This document shows, piece after piece, positions 33,481 to 44,115 of a stretch of DNA of 64,000 bases (position 1 is the stretch's first letter; each line of letters opens with the position of its first letter). Below the pieces are notes generated by a model, which had not been told where the DNA came from, ran no database searches, and saw only the letters and a program-made list of their open reading frames with translations. A program made the translations under genes and the position numbers. Source of the stretch: Aquatica leii (lineage: Eukaryota; Arthropoda; Insecta; Coleoptera; Lampyridae); NCBI GenBank assembly GCA_035610365.1, contig CM069432.1:233390532-233454531 (forward strand). Direction: 5' to 3'.

Positions 33481-36090
33481 ACATCTGAATGCATTAATGC
33501 TTCTAATTTTTTGTATTGTAGATTTTACGAATCTTTCAATTGTTCTTAATTTATCTTCAATTTTGTTGATAAAGTTGTTACATACTACATCGTAATTCTT
33601 TCTTTATTTTCAGAGAACTCTATGTTAAGTGCTTTCCCAATCAGCATTGCTATCAATTTATCACTGATCTCTGTGCAATTTATTGACATCCGAATGTCAC
33701 TTTAATAAAAATATGTTGATACAAAATTATTGGTACGATTTTCATAACTAATAGATAACTTGGTAATTTGTATACACTGCTGTCGTTATCAATGCATCAT
33801 TCTGTTATAAATTCAACGCAAAAATTTAAACGCTCAAAGCATCAATTTAGTTCATACAAAATTCATGAAAGCGTTAAACATACTTTTTCATATTGATCAT
33901 TTTGCAAATGTTGCATAATATTTTTCTCGGAAATTATTAATCTAAAGATAAATATCCAGCTCAAGCTTGAGAAAAGGTAGGCCATTTTTCAACTTGGTAT
34001 CAAAAGTTTAATAAACAGGGAATTGTAGTGCACGCTAACGGCGAAGTTTTGCGGGTTAAAAGTATATTAGCGCGATATCTTAACTAGATTATGCAATTAA
34101 ATGCGTATTTTAATTCGTGAAAGTGCGAATGAATTTAAATAAGTGATGCTAAATAATTTCATCGAACAAGAGGCACCACAAAAAAGTTCTTTTATTAAAA
34201 TCGCCAAGTGTTTTATGAAAATCGCCAAGTTGCTATATGACTTCGTTTTTTTGTTTTTTGTGTTTTGGAACTGAAACTTGTGTGTATGGCTTTACTTGAT
34301 ACATAATTAAGGAGGAAACCGATGTGAATTCGGGAACCAAGAGCTGCGATATCATCGGCACAAACTTGCAAACCTGGTGCATCGTACGTATGCGGGTTAA
34401 AGTGTCATCAAAGCATTTCGTACGTACATACAAAAATCAGGTACACTGTTATAGCTTACATACAACTATTTCAAATTAACGGTGAAAAATAAAATAAATA
34501 AACGTATTGCGGATTGTGTTGCGCAAAGTTTGAGTTTGAATTTATTTCGATATTTTAATATAGAATGTCACGTATTGCTAAAATGGCAATTTAAGTTTTC
34601 TTTTGTTCCTGTAAAAATTAAATGTGTACGTAAGAATTAATTGAATTGTTTGAATTATAGATATTAACTGTAATAAACGAATTTAAGTAGCTTACATTTA
34701 TAGATTTTTCTGATCGACACGGATTTGTAAAGAGTACAAAACTGATTTGCTTCAAAACGACGCCAAATAAAAGTCAAGTAACCATTTCAAAACGACTGGA
34801 GTATTCAAACGAAAAAAAGTCATTTTGCATTTGCTAAAATTATTTCCAAATAAGTTATGACTCGTAAGTATTAGAAATATTTTAACTTTGGTGAATAGAT
34901 AACGTTGTTTAACTATTTCCTAATTAACTTTTTTTATACTGAGCTAGCCTGGGAAGTAAAAAGCACTAACGGTAAGCCCACTAGTACTACCGACAAAAAA
35001 ATTTTTAAAGCAACGACTCACCAAACATTACAGTAAACCTAAAAGTTTTAAATAAACAATAGTAACTTCCGTTACAAAAAAATTTGTAAAGAAAGATAAT
35101 TATTTTGACGGTATTATAAACTAATCAGCACAATTTTCAGCATGAAGTACAAGGTCTAACAACGGTCTAATGTAAGACAAAGATCGTCTTACGCACCGAA
35201 ACCTTACGAAGAATGTCGGTTTTTGTTAAATTCTGTATAGTTTAAACATGAAGTATAACCTGATATAACCTTAGTTTTCTTTTATTTTTAATATTTGTTA
35301 AACCGATGTCAACTATCATGTAAAAGTTTAAAATATTGTATTCTAATATGTAATTTGTAATTAGTGTTTTTTTATAAATTTAGATCTTCACTAAACATAG
35401 TAAAGTTAAAAAATATAATCATTATTTATACCGTGCATATTTTTTTCTTAATCAACATGGTAGCATATAATTTAATAAATACAAATTTGATAACAGAATG
35501 ATGAGATAATCATGTTATGTGATATGATGTTGGCATCAAAGTGACATTCAGCTTTCTTATACATGGTATCATTTTGATGCCTCAAAAGTGATAGTGACAG
35601 CTTATAGATACCGATTTCATGCGGAAAAGTGGCCAAAATGATGTCTAATTGATACCCAAGAAAGGGTGTTAAAAAGATATATTTTTAAGAGAATTTTGTT
35701 ATTTGGGTTACGTTTTTAAGGTTATTGATCCCGAAGCACTCTTTTAAATTCCTTTTTATTTTACTTTTGTTTCGTCTTTAAACATTGTCAGAATATGATC
35801 GACATCAATTACTGATTACTACCAAAAACCTATCTTTTTCTTATTTCCAGTAGAATATCCATTCGTTTGTTAGTGTAGTTACGTAATGACAAAAGAACTC
35901 TAGCGCGGCAACGTGATAAATCAAAATTTACATAAAACTATGCTTTGAAAGTCAATTATTATCCAAGTAGAAATGTGTATCTGGTACAGGGTTTTTTAAA
36001 AGTTCTAAAATTTAGATAAAATTTAAAAAAAACGTTTTAAAAATGTCATAAATTTAGAGCATTATATATTTAGAAGTTGGTACTACGCAA
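33481..36090. other. AT-rich stretch inside the putative copia element
   Basis: No recognisable integrase or reverse transcriptase. The dispersed repeat at 35865-35965 is the only feature I can support. A 66-residue minus frame near 34233 was not recognised. Confidence 0.4.
35865..35990 (+). repeat. dispersed repeat, copy 2 of 2
   Basis: Matches 18010-18140 in direct orientation (TTAGTGTAGTTACGTAATG and AAAGTCAATTATTAT). Confidence 0.5.
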
Positions 36091-36100
36091 AACATTTGAA

Positions 36101-38160
36101 CACCCTAGTGCAAGAATCGGACATGTCCACGTTTTGGCTAATTTGAAATATGTCTAGTTTTGGCTAAGTAAACATAACGTCTATCGTTTGGTGCAAGCAT
36201 CAGACCGTCGTGATTTTTGGTAGGTGTATACATCGTTACATGCTGAGTGTCTGATTATTGCTCAGTATTCCTGATATTTTTTTGTTTGGTGTAAAAATGA
36301 GATGTGATTTCATGTCTGTTTCTGGCTTAGTACGTTGTGGTTGTAAACATTTCTACGTTTGAAATGGGTGACGTTACTGAATCCGATCCATTTGCGACTG
36401 ATGAAGATAGTGATTACAATCCAAATAATAGTAGTAGATTACCCTAACCTAAAAATTCTAAAAAAGCGGAAAATGCGTAAAGGTCAGTGGTTTTGAAACA
36501 TACGAAAAGAATATTTAAATACATCAAATCGTGTTATACCAGAAAAAGTTGTAGAGGCTACTTGTTAGTGTACAAACAAATGTTTTTATGTTGGTGTGGA
36601 TAATATACAAAAAAAATTTAATAGTTTTGACCGTTTACAAAACAAAAATCTTCAAGATTCTTATTTGGCTGGACGGATTACAACTGTACCACTACAACAG
36701 AAGAAAATCAGGTGGCAATGGAAGCTGGAACTAGTAAACCGAAAACTACAAATTCCGCATATGTGGTAAGTTTTATTTAGTAATTTACTTTTATTATTTT
36801 ATTTAGGTCTAAATTAAATCTACTGATTTATGCATTGCACTTATAGGTGAGACATGGTGGGAACGCCATCAAAGTTTGTAAACCCCATCGCATTACTAAA
36901 AGCTGTGTAGAACGTATTGCTAATCATTTAAAAACACATTTCACTGCACCCCTTGATCAACGTGAAAAATACTCAACACGACCTAACTAATATCACAAAG
37001 CAAGAAGTTTTCCGAAATACCAAATCCACTATCGCTTGGGCCACTATTTTTTGTCTCCACTTTTAAATATTTAAAAAATGTGTGAACTTTATTTGGAAAT
37101 TTATGAAGCACAACAACACACTAATTTGATCAATACTAGAAAAATAGATCCAAAAGTTAAATACGACTACTATCGGAAATATTTTATTGAAAATTTCAAT
37201 ATAAGTTTCGGAAAACCGAAAGCAGATACATGTCAAACATGTGAAGAATATAACGTAAAAATTCGTGCCGCAGATACAGTTAGAAGTTGCATCTCCTTAA
37301 AACCGAAAAATTTTATAAAGATATACAAGAAAAATACCGCACTTGCGGTAGCTAATCACCACATTCAAACAATTTCAATAGATTTTCAACAAAATTTTTC
37401 TCCGCTCTCGCTTGCAGCTGGTGATGTTTCTTATAAGTGGCAGTTATGGGTATACAATTTCTGCATTCATGTTGCCAAATACAAGTTTTTATTATTTATA
37501 TGATCAGCTGACTGCTTCAAAGGGTCAGAGTATGGTAATCAGTTTATTACATCATTTTATTGCAACAAAATTAGACAACTGCAGCTCACAAAACAAAAAT
37601 GCTGTTATGGTGCAGTTTTTGTATACACTGGTAAAAATGGAACGATTTAACGTAATAATTTACAGACTATTAAAACCAGGCCATAGTTTTCTCCCCTGCG
37701 ATCGTACTTTTGGGAAATAATTTAAGAAAAGAGATAGTTTACTTTTCCCAAGAATATGCCAGAATCATTAACTAATACAATCACGTCATGTATTGAACGA
37801 CTATATTGATGATAATTCTGACTAAACTATTAATAATTTTCTACTAGCGTTTCTATATACTAGATTTAGGTTTCTTATAACAACATTTTATATTTTTTTT
37901 TCACTGTTTTTGTGTATGTTTTGGTTTATTTTTTTAATTTACACAATGAATAAAGTTGAAAGGGTATGGTTTTTTTTGCGTAATAAGGGGGTATCTGAAA
38001 ATTTTGTGGAAAAACCAGACATTTTTTTTTATGAACTGTTTTTTTGGTATATGAATCATCTGCTTGTTCTCTCGTATAAAATATGTAAGTATAGCCCTGT
38101 GGCGTACAAATTTATTTAAACATTTAAACAGTGGACTTGTTTCATTTTTGCACTGGGGTG
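36101..38160 (+). mobile_element. TIR element with 8-bp flanking duplication and DUF7869-like gene
   Basis: The left end CACCCTAGTGCAAGAATCGG at 36101 pairs with the right end, whose reverse complement reads CACCCCAGTGCAAAAATGAA (ending at 38160). Similarity continues to AAGTCCAC, about 30 bp in. The 8-bp word catttgaa lies at 36093-36100 and again at 38163-38170; a 2-bp gap on the right leaves the exact edge open. The interior is a decayed plus-strand gene. Confidence 0.68.
36364..37720 (+). pseudogene. arthropod DUF7869-like protein (transposase candidate), decayed
   Basis: It starts at MGDVTESDPFATDEDSDYNP, an acidic opening usual in this family. Then, in changing frames, CTNKCFYVGVDNIQKKFNSF and NLQDSYLAGRITTVPLQ, an intron-like gap at about 36764-36846, VRHGGNAIKVCKPHRITK, and the frame 37078-37503 with FGKPKADTCQTCEEYNVKI and ISIDFQQN. 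A frameshift leads to LDNCSSQNKNAVMVQFLYTL and PGHSFLPCDRTFG. The ordered motifs D-F-Q-Q-N, D-x-C-x-x-Q-N-K-N and G-H-S-F-L-P-C-D-R-x-F-G are typical of a widespread arthropod family often labelled only as uncharacterised. The three aspartate-bearing motifs suggest an RNase H-like nuclease; that is inference. The name DUF7869 is from memory and unchecked. Confidence 0.7.
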
Positions 38161-38170
38161 ATCATTTGAA

Positions 38171-39055
38171 TTAAGTTGACAGATTTAGTTAGTTATAAAT
38201 TAATTACCAACATTATATTTATTATGTTTTCAATGTGGTACTTTTTACATAAACTACTATTTTGTATTGTTTAGAATATCATTGATGTCTAGCCTTAAAA
38301 TACTTTGTTATAAGATAAACTTTATTCATTTTTTTTAATTTGAAAGATTCTTGTTGAATTTATGTTTATACTGTGACGGAGATTACTATTTGTGTGGAGA
38401 ACCACAAAGATTCCGTTAAAAACTATTTTGTCACTCTGATAAAACTCTACCGTTTCTAGATTTTTTTAATTTATTAGCAAATAGCCTTGTGTCATTTTTG
38501 ATCATCGACTTCAGTTCCGTAGCCATTTATTTAAAACATATTTGTCTTTTACTGCTTGACTTGCAGATTTTTAAATTTCATTTGATCTGCCAAAGTCTTA
38601 AGACTGTCTCATAATCTTGTTTTTTTTAACAATCCAATCATAATCTATCTAGGTATAATTGTTTTTCTTCTTAGCATAGATACTTCAAATTAAGTTCTAT
38701 TACAAATTTCTTCAAGTTTTTTTAAAATGTAGTACTAATAAGAATCTTTAATTATTTTTAGAGACATACATCATTCAAGCATTAAATCTCTTACAAATAT
38801 ATTCCTGAAGAACTTTTACCTTTAAATTTTTTGTTTCCTTTGTGTTTAGTCGCATTTTTGCAACAAGGCTTTTAACAACTGTCTTAAACGGTTTCTTTTT
38901 TATTTCCGATTGTAACTCACTTTAACACAATCAAACATCTGTAAAACTAATAATTAGATTTATTCGGAGTTCAAAAAGAAACCATACATTATCCTAGTTT
39001 ATAGTTTGTAATGCACCATTTAGTTCTGATATACTTAAACTTTACAGTTCCGTTT
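38171..39055. other. AT-rich stretch inside the putative copia element
   Basis: The minus strand has open but unrecognised low-complexity frames that may be decayed copia sequence. Nothing firm. Confidence 0.35.
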
Positions 39056-40298
39056 ACCAAAATTGTGACGTTGAAATTGCAACATCATGAAGGGGTAGGA
39101 ATTTTGTGACCAAACTTGGCAGAAAGCTTTAGTTACTCAGAGATAGTAAATGATTAAATTTTTATTCAAATGGGTTAAGTGGTAATGGCATGTTGTTATC
39201 TTTTGTGTAGTTTTTCTGTTTAACGTGTTTTAAGAGTGTGATTATGTCTAAAGTGCAACAGCGTGAAATTTACCGCCAATTAAACAAATTCAAAAGAAGT
39301 CAAATTGTTGGCGTACGTAAACGTGGTTTTTCGTACAGAAAAATTGCAAATCGTTTCAACCGGAACCAATCCACTTCCATGCACTGTTATTAAGCATAGA
39401 CTAGGAAAGGTCAGAATCGTCGTAGACAAGGAACTAAGGCACGGAGGCAAACAAATAAAGTGCAGGATCGCCATTTTTGACTTATGGCAATAAGAGACCG
39501 ATTTTCCAGTACCACACCAATGGCCGATCAATGAATAACTAATGAAGGTTGTCCTGTAATCCTTCGAACATTTTACCGTCAAATAAAAAGTTTTGGATTG
39601 CAATCCGATCGGTCACACCTTGGTTTAGATGGTATAGGTTGTGACTCCACTGGAATCTGGAATGGCGTAGAGTAGTCTTCAGTGATAAACTCCGATTCTG
39701 TTTGGCGATGTATGGTGGCCGTATGAGAGTCCGACGAAGACGTGAAGAACGGCACAATATTCAATTTTTTGTTTAGCGGCATGTGCACCACACTGTGGCT
39801 ACAGCCAAGGATCCTCATTTGATATTCATCCGAGGCAATATGAATGCCCGGCAATATATTCATAAATTGGCAAAACTCCATATTTTCCTATTTCAACAGC
39901 TGGAAGATCCACTTTTCCAGCAGAATAAGGCCCGTTCCCACAAAGCAAGAGATTCTATGTACCGATTCAAAGAGGATTATGTTAATCTTTTACTATGGCC
40001 ACCCACATCTTCCAACCTTTTGCTTATTGAACACGTGTGGAACATTATCGGTAGAAGACTGAGAAACTTAGCAATAAGTAAGAAAAATTCGATTGGATTA
40101 AATTGATGCTACGAATAGTGGGGGGCTGTGAAGTCAACAGGGGGAGACCAACACATTATTAAATAAAAATTGCGTTCATCTTTGTTCTTTTTTTTGAAAT
40201 TTTAATTATTTACTACCACTGAGTAGCTGAACCTTCCTGCCAAGTGTGGTCACAAAACTACCACTTCTTCTTGGCGTTTTTTAAATGTCACAGAGTAT
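39056..40298 (+). mobile_element. Tc1-like element with decayed transposase
   Basis: Terminal inverted repeats of about 85 bp: the left end contains GTGACGTTGAAATTGC and TTTTGTGACCAAACTTGGCA, the right end the reverse complements GTGACATTTAAAAAACGCC and TTTTGTGACCACACTTGGCA. Length of about 1.24 kb is typical of Tc1. The transposase starts at ATG 39244 (MSKVQQREIYRQLNKFKRSQ) with the paired-type helix-turn-helix, then runs through several frames. KARSHKARDSMY fits the second catalytic Asp region, with N replaced by K. LLLIEHVWNIIGRRLRNL holds the final glutamate of DD34E. There are many frameshifts. It lies inside the putative copia element. Confidence 0.85.
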
Positions 40299-40735
40299 AT
40301 TTTTGTTTATAAATATTGGAAGAGTTTAATCGTTTAATCTTTCTGTGTCAACGATTTTGACACATTTATTTAAGATTGTTCTTTAATGTTAGACTTCTCT
40401 TGTATGCATTTTGAGTGTCTGACTCTTCTGTAGATTATATTACAGTTATGTAATCTACGTGATTTGTCTCAATTTTCTTACAAATGTTTACAATGCAATT
40501 TTTACCGTTGCGTTCCTTCTTATAATATCGGTGACAATATCAAATTCTTTTTTGTTGTTTTGTATAGTTTCTGATGAATTTTTGAGAATATTTTAATTGC
40601 AAATTTGTAATAATCGAATTTAAATCTGCTTCTATTTTTTACGTTAAATAGTTTTTAAATCACATTTTTGATTTAATTATCTTTGTCTTTAAAAACAATA
40701 TTTCCATCATATTTTGTTATAGTAGGCCTATAACC
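40299..40735. other. probable decayed copia gag region (minus)
   Basis: In minus orientation this directly follows the primer-site-like word, where copia gag should start. Only weak, interrupted frames are seen. No zinc knuckle was recognised. Confidence 0.3.
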
Positions 40736-40742
40736 TGTTGCA
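40722..40742 (-). other. copia-type primer-binding-site-like word
   Basis: The reverse complement reads caacaggttataggcctac. In Drosophila copia the 5' LTR ends in CAACA and is followed by a tRNA-Met-derived primer site GGTTATGGGCCC. The resemblance in both parts, with two mismatches, supports an LTR end here. Confidence 0.5.
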
Positions 40743-41100
40743 GTATACATAATAAAAGAAAGATAATGTATTAGTATGTACTACATGTATTTACATCACA
40801 AATACTAAAAGACAAAATACTCATCAACTCATAAACCTCAAAAGTAGAAACGTAAAACTAACAAACATCAGAATGACGATCGTCCACGTGTCGCCTTCCA
40901 GTTAGACATTTCATTGTCAACTTTATTTAATATTAAGATTAACGATAATTAGAATATCGTTAAAACGGAGTACTAAATTTTTACTATCATTTTAAAGAAT
41001 TTACTTTTATTTCTAATAATTAGAATTCTGTATACTTTGAATTACAAAAAACATAGACATAGCCACAAGGTATTGCTTATGTCTAATTACCATAAATTGT

Positions 41101-42450
41101 AAAATGACATTTCCAATAACAAAAGTATGCTTTATATATAAATATTTAATTACTTAAACCACATTCTTAAAGTATTTGCTAATTACTGTTTCTTATGTAT
41201 GTATTTATTGTATTTATTTCTTAGGTTTACAATTTTTTGTATTTTTTACTATTTCAGTACTTTTTGTTAAAATTTTGAATAAGAAAAGCGTTTAATTACA
41301 TAAATAAGACTTATTTTCCTAAGTCAACACTATACTATACATTTGAGTATATTAATATTGTGGAATATAAAATTTTTGTATTACAAGCTTTATAGAACCT
41401 GATAAAGTTTGAGTCCTGTTGTTTAATGTTTTTTTGTCAAAAGCTTAATTTTTTACATATTTGATATATAAAATTAAAAAAAGCTTTTAACGATATTTTC
41501 TAAATAGTTGGATGATTTTGATTCAATTTTTGTACCATAATTAATATTTTATGTAAGTTTTAATTTGATTTAGTTTTAATTTTTGTTTAATTTAATTAGT
41601 ATTTACCAGTTATAATATAGACAATCCCAAATGAAAACAAAAAAATAGTACATACAAGTTTTTCTTTTCTGTGAACGCGTATACCTACTACGAGCACGAG
41701 TTCTTGCTTACACTTTTGTACTGTATAACCACAGTAACATCTTTCAGTCGTTCATATTATTTATTATAGAACAAATTATACATAATAAATATACCTAAGG
41801 TTAAAAATGTATGTAAAATAAAAGTTTACAAGGCCAAAAACTTGTTTAGTTTGGTACATTATATTTTTGTCGATTAAAAAATACTTTAAAGAAATGTACA
41901 TAAATGGTTTTTAAATTATTACAGTTAAACGTCAAAAATTAACTAGTTTTACTATTTTGGTAAATAGTAAGTTTGGTTTTAGTGTTGTAGAAGTTTACGT
42001 TTTTGGTCTACTACAAAGTATCGACAAGCTATTATAGAAATTAACGCAGTAATTAATATTTTATGCAAGTACACATACGATGTGTATAAATTAACAAAAA
42101 CGCTACACGCTGCGCCATTATTCGTTCAATTTTAAATCGAAAATTTTAATGGTAAAATAATGTGTCATGTTTTATACGTCTTTACGAGGTTCGGACTTTT
42201 GGTTTATGCATAAATGTTATTTTTGATATCTGTTGGTAGAAATAGTTATTTTCTTTTTTGACTTCAGTTTGCTTTTAAGATTTCCTTGTTTACGTAGATA
42301 TTTTTACAAAAAAAACATTTGGCAATGTTGTCAAACAATGTTTCGATTCTAATGCGATTTCAACAGGTTTCAATCATAAGCACCATCTGTCAAATTTTGA
42401 CATTTATGTATCCAATTCGACTTTCTTATTTCATTTTCGTATAACCTTTT
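41101..42450. other. AT-rich spacer, nothing recognised
   Basis: No supported coding sequence, tandem repeat or terminal repeat. Confidence 0.45.
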
Positions 42451-42539
42451 TCGTGATTTTTTGTGTACTTTTGATCAGTTCTTGTGGTTTTGTGTTTTTG
42501 CGTTCTTTTTTATTAGTTTGTTTATTCATAATCGCTTTT

Positions 42540-43480
42540 ACATTCAGTGAATATGCGGAATATGCCGATATGTACCTGATGTACAGTTTCTGTAATGGAA
42601 ATTCTAACGGAGCCGCAAATCAGTATAGAATACGTTTTCCAAAATGAAAACAACCTAGAAAATATGCATTAGACTAGATCAACGATTTTGAGAAACTAAT
42701 GCGTTTGTTACGAGAAACGCTAATGCTGGTCGACTAAGACAAAGAAGAAGAAGAACAAATTCTAAACACTGAACACGAAGATTCTTTGTTTAGTACCGAC
42801 AGTAAGCTTCAACGCTAAATATCCCTAGTAACAAGACCTTTCATTTGATTCTACAAGAAAACCTACTTCAACCATATCACGTTTCTAAAGTTTAGCTTTT
42901 CTATCATAACGACAACAAATTAAGATTAAATTTTTGTAACACAACCTTAAATTCGATTCAAGAAGATGATGACTTTCTCCGGCTTATTTTTTGGAGCGAT
43001 AAATCTATGTTTACCAGATATGGTTTATTTCATACTCATAATTTTTAGCATTAGGCAGATGAAAATCTGTATGAATTTATAGAAAAAGGTTTTTCATTAA
43101 CGTTTGGTTGGGCATAACAAATCACAGAGTCGTTGGGCCAAGTTATTGACGAGATGCTGTTGAATATACACCATAACATGACTTACATGCACGATGGAAC
43201 TCCTGCTCACTTTGCTAATAATGTAAGAAAGTAGTTGGATAAACACTTCCCGAATAAATGGATTGGTCGCGGTGGTCCTATGGCCTGCAAGGTCTCTCAA
43301 TATGTCTCCTCTACAATTCTTTGGTTGGGGATTAATTAAAGATAACATTTATGCAACGCTACCTCAATACGCTGTCTAAGTTACAAAAAGAATTAACGCA
43401 GTAGTATTAGAAATCACACCAAAAAAACTCAAACGAGTAATCCAGACGATACACAGTGAGCCAAAACTTTTGAAAAGCAG
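42540..43480 (+). pseudogene. mariner-like transposase relic (DUF4817-type N-terminus)
   Basis: EYADMYLMYSFCNGNSNGAA and YRIRFPK (42550-42645) match the N-terminal helix-turn-helix of the insect mariner-like group annotated DUF4817. LRRETLMLVD-like sequence follows. Far downstream, RINGLVAVVLWPARSLNMSP and LQFFGWGLIKDNIYATLP (43245-43370) match the W-P-x-R-S-P-D-L-x-P-L-D-F-x-x-W-G block holding the third catalytic acid, here mutated. Frames shift several times and the central DDE region is unreadable. Terminal repeats were not found. Confidence 0.68.
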
Positions 43481-44113
43481 CCAAAATAGATTTTTATAAA
43501 AGTGATTGCAACCTATAAGAATTTGCAAGTAGCTAGAGAAATAGTTATCGCATGTTTTCCTCGAATCTCAGTAGGTAGAAACAATTAAAAGTTTAGGTAC
43601 GGGCCTCCAAACACAAACGTTCTTATGGCGTGTCTAGAGATACAAGCGTTCGTTCATTACGTTGCCAACTTTCAACCAGTGATTGTGTGTTATAAAACAT
43701 TTTAATAAAAAATTTATTTGTGCAAAAACCTTCTTCAAATTATATATTTTCATGTTACTTATACATATAAAGTAAACTTTCATGGCCCTATTTATATAAA
43801 TAAATAAGTCTGTAGCTGATTTCACTGAAAATGTTATGTTAAAATTTAAATTTTTGTTGAATTATATGAAAAAAAAATATGTCAACAGATGAAAGATCAC
43901 AATTCGTATGCGCGAACTGCCAACCAGCGGAATTTTTCAAAACAATAGACATTAAAAACGTGCCTCGCATTTATATCAAGCACAAGCTCGATAACGTAAA
44001 CTAATTTAAACGAAGGCGAAGTGTGTAATGTAATGTTTACATTAGCGAGCATAATTTTATTAATAAGTATTACCAAAATAAAAAAAAACAAAACATATTC
44101 CGACATCAGTATG
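43481..44113. other. AT-rich spacer, nothing recognised
   Basis: Short minus frames at 43634-44106 were inspected and not recognised. Confidence 0.4.
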
Positions 44114-44115
44114 TA

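Larger units (their letters stand above)
32710..41100 (-). mobile_element. degraded Ty1/copia LTR retrotransposon, interrupted (approximate limits)
   Basis: Support comes from three places: a copia RNase H tail on the minus strand at 33121-33480; a primer-site-like word at 40722-40742 whose reverse complement reads caacaggttataggcctac, close to the copia initiator-tRNA primer site that directly follows the 5' LTR; and similarity between 32960-33050 and 40790-40900, as expected of LTRs (tttacgtcaccaatattaaa against tttacatcacaaatactaaa; atcgaaatgacaat against atcagaatgacgat). Between them lie two DNA transposons. Integrase and RT were not recognised, so most of the interior is lost or very decayed. 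The outer LTR limits are guesses. Confidence 0.5.

Noticed and set aside
34233-34433. 66-residue minus frame
   Set aside because: No recognisable domain, no splice context, AT-rich surroundings.
41101-42450. Possible LTR or gene between the copia and mariner relics
   Set aside because: No repeated partner, splice structure or domain could be found.
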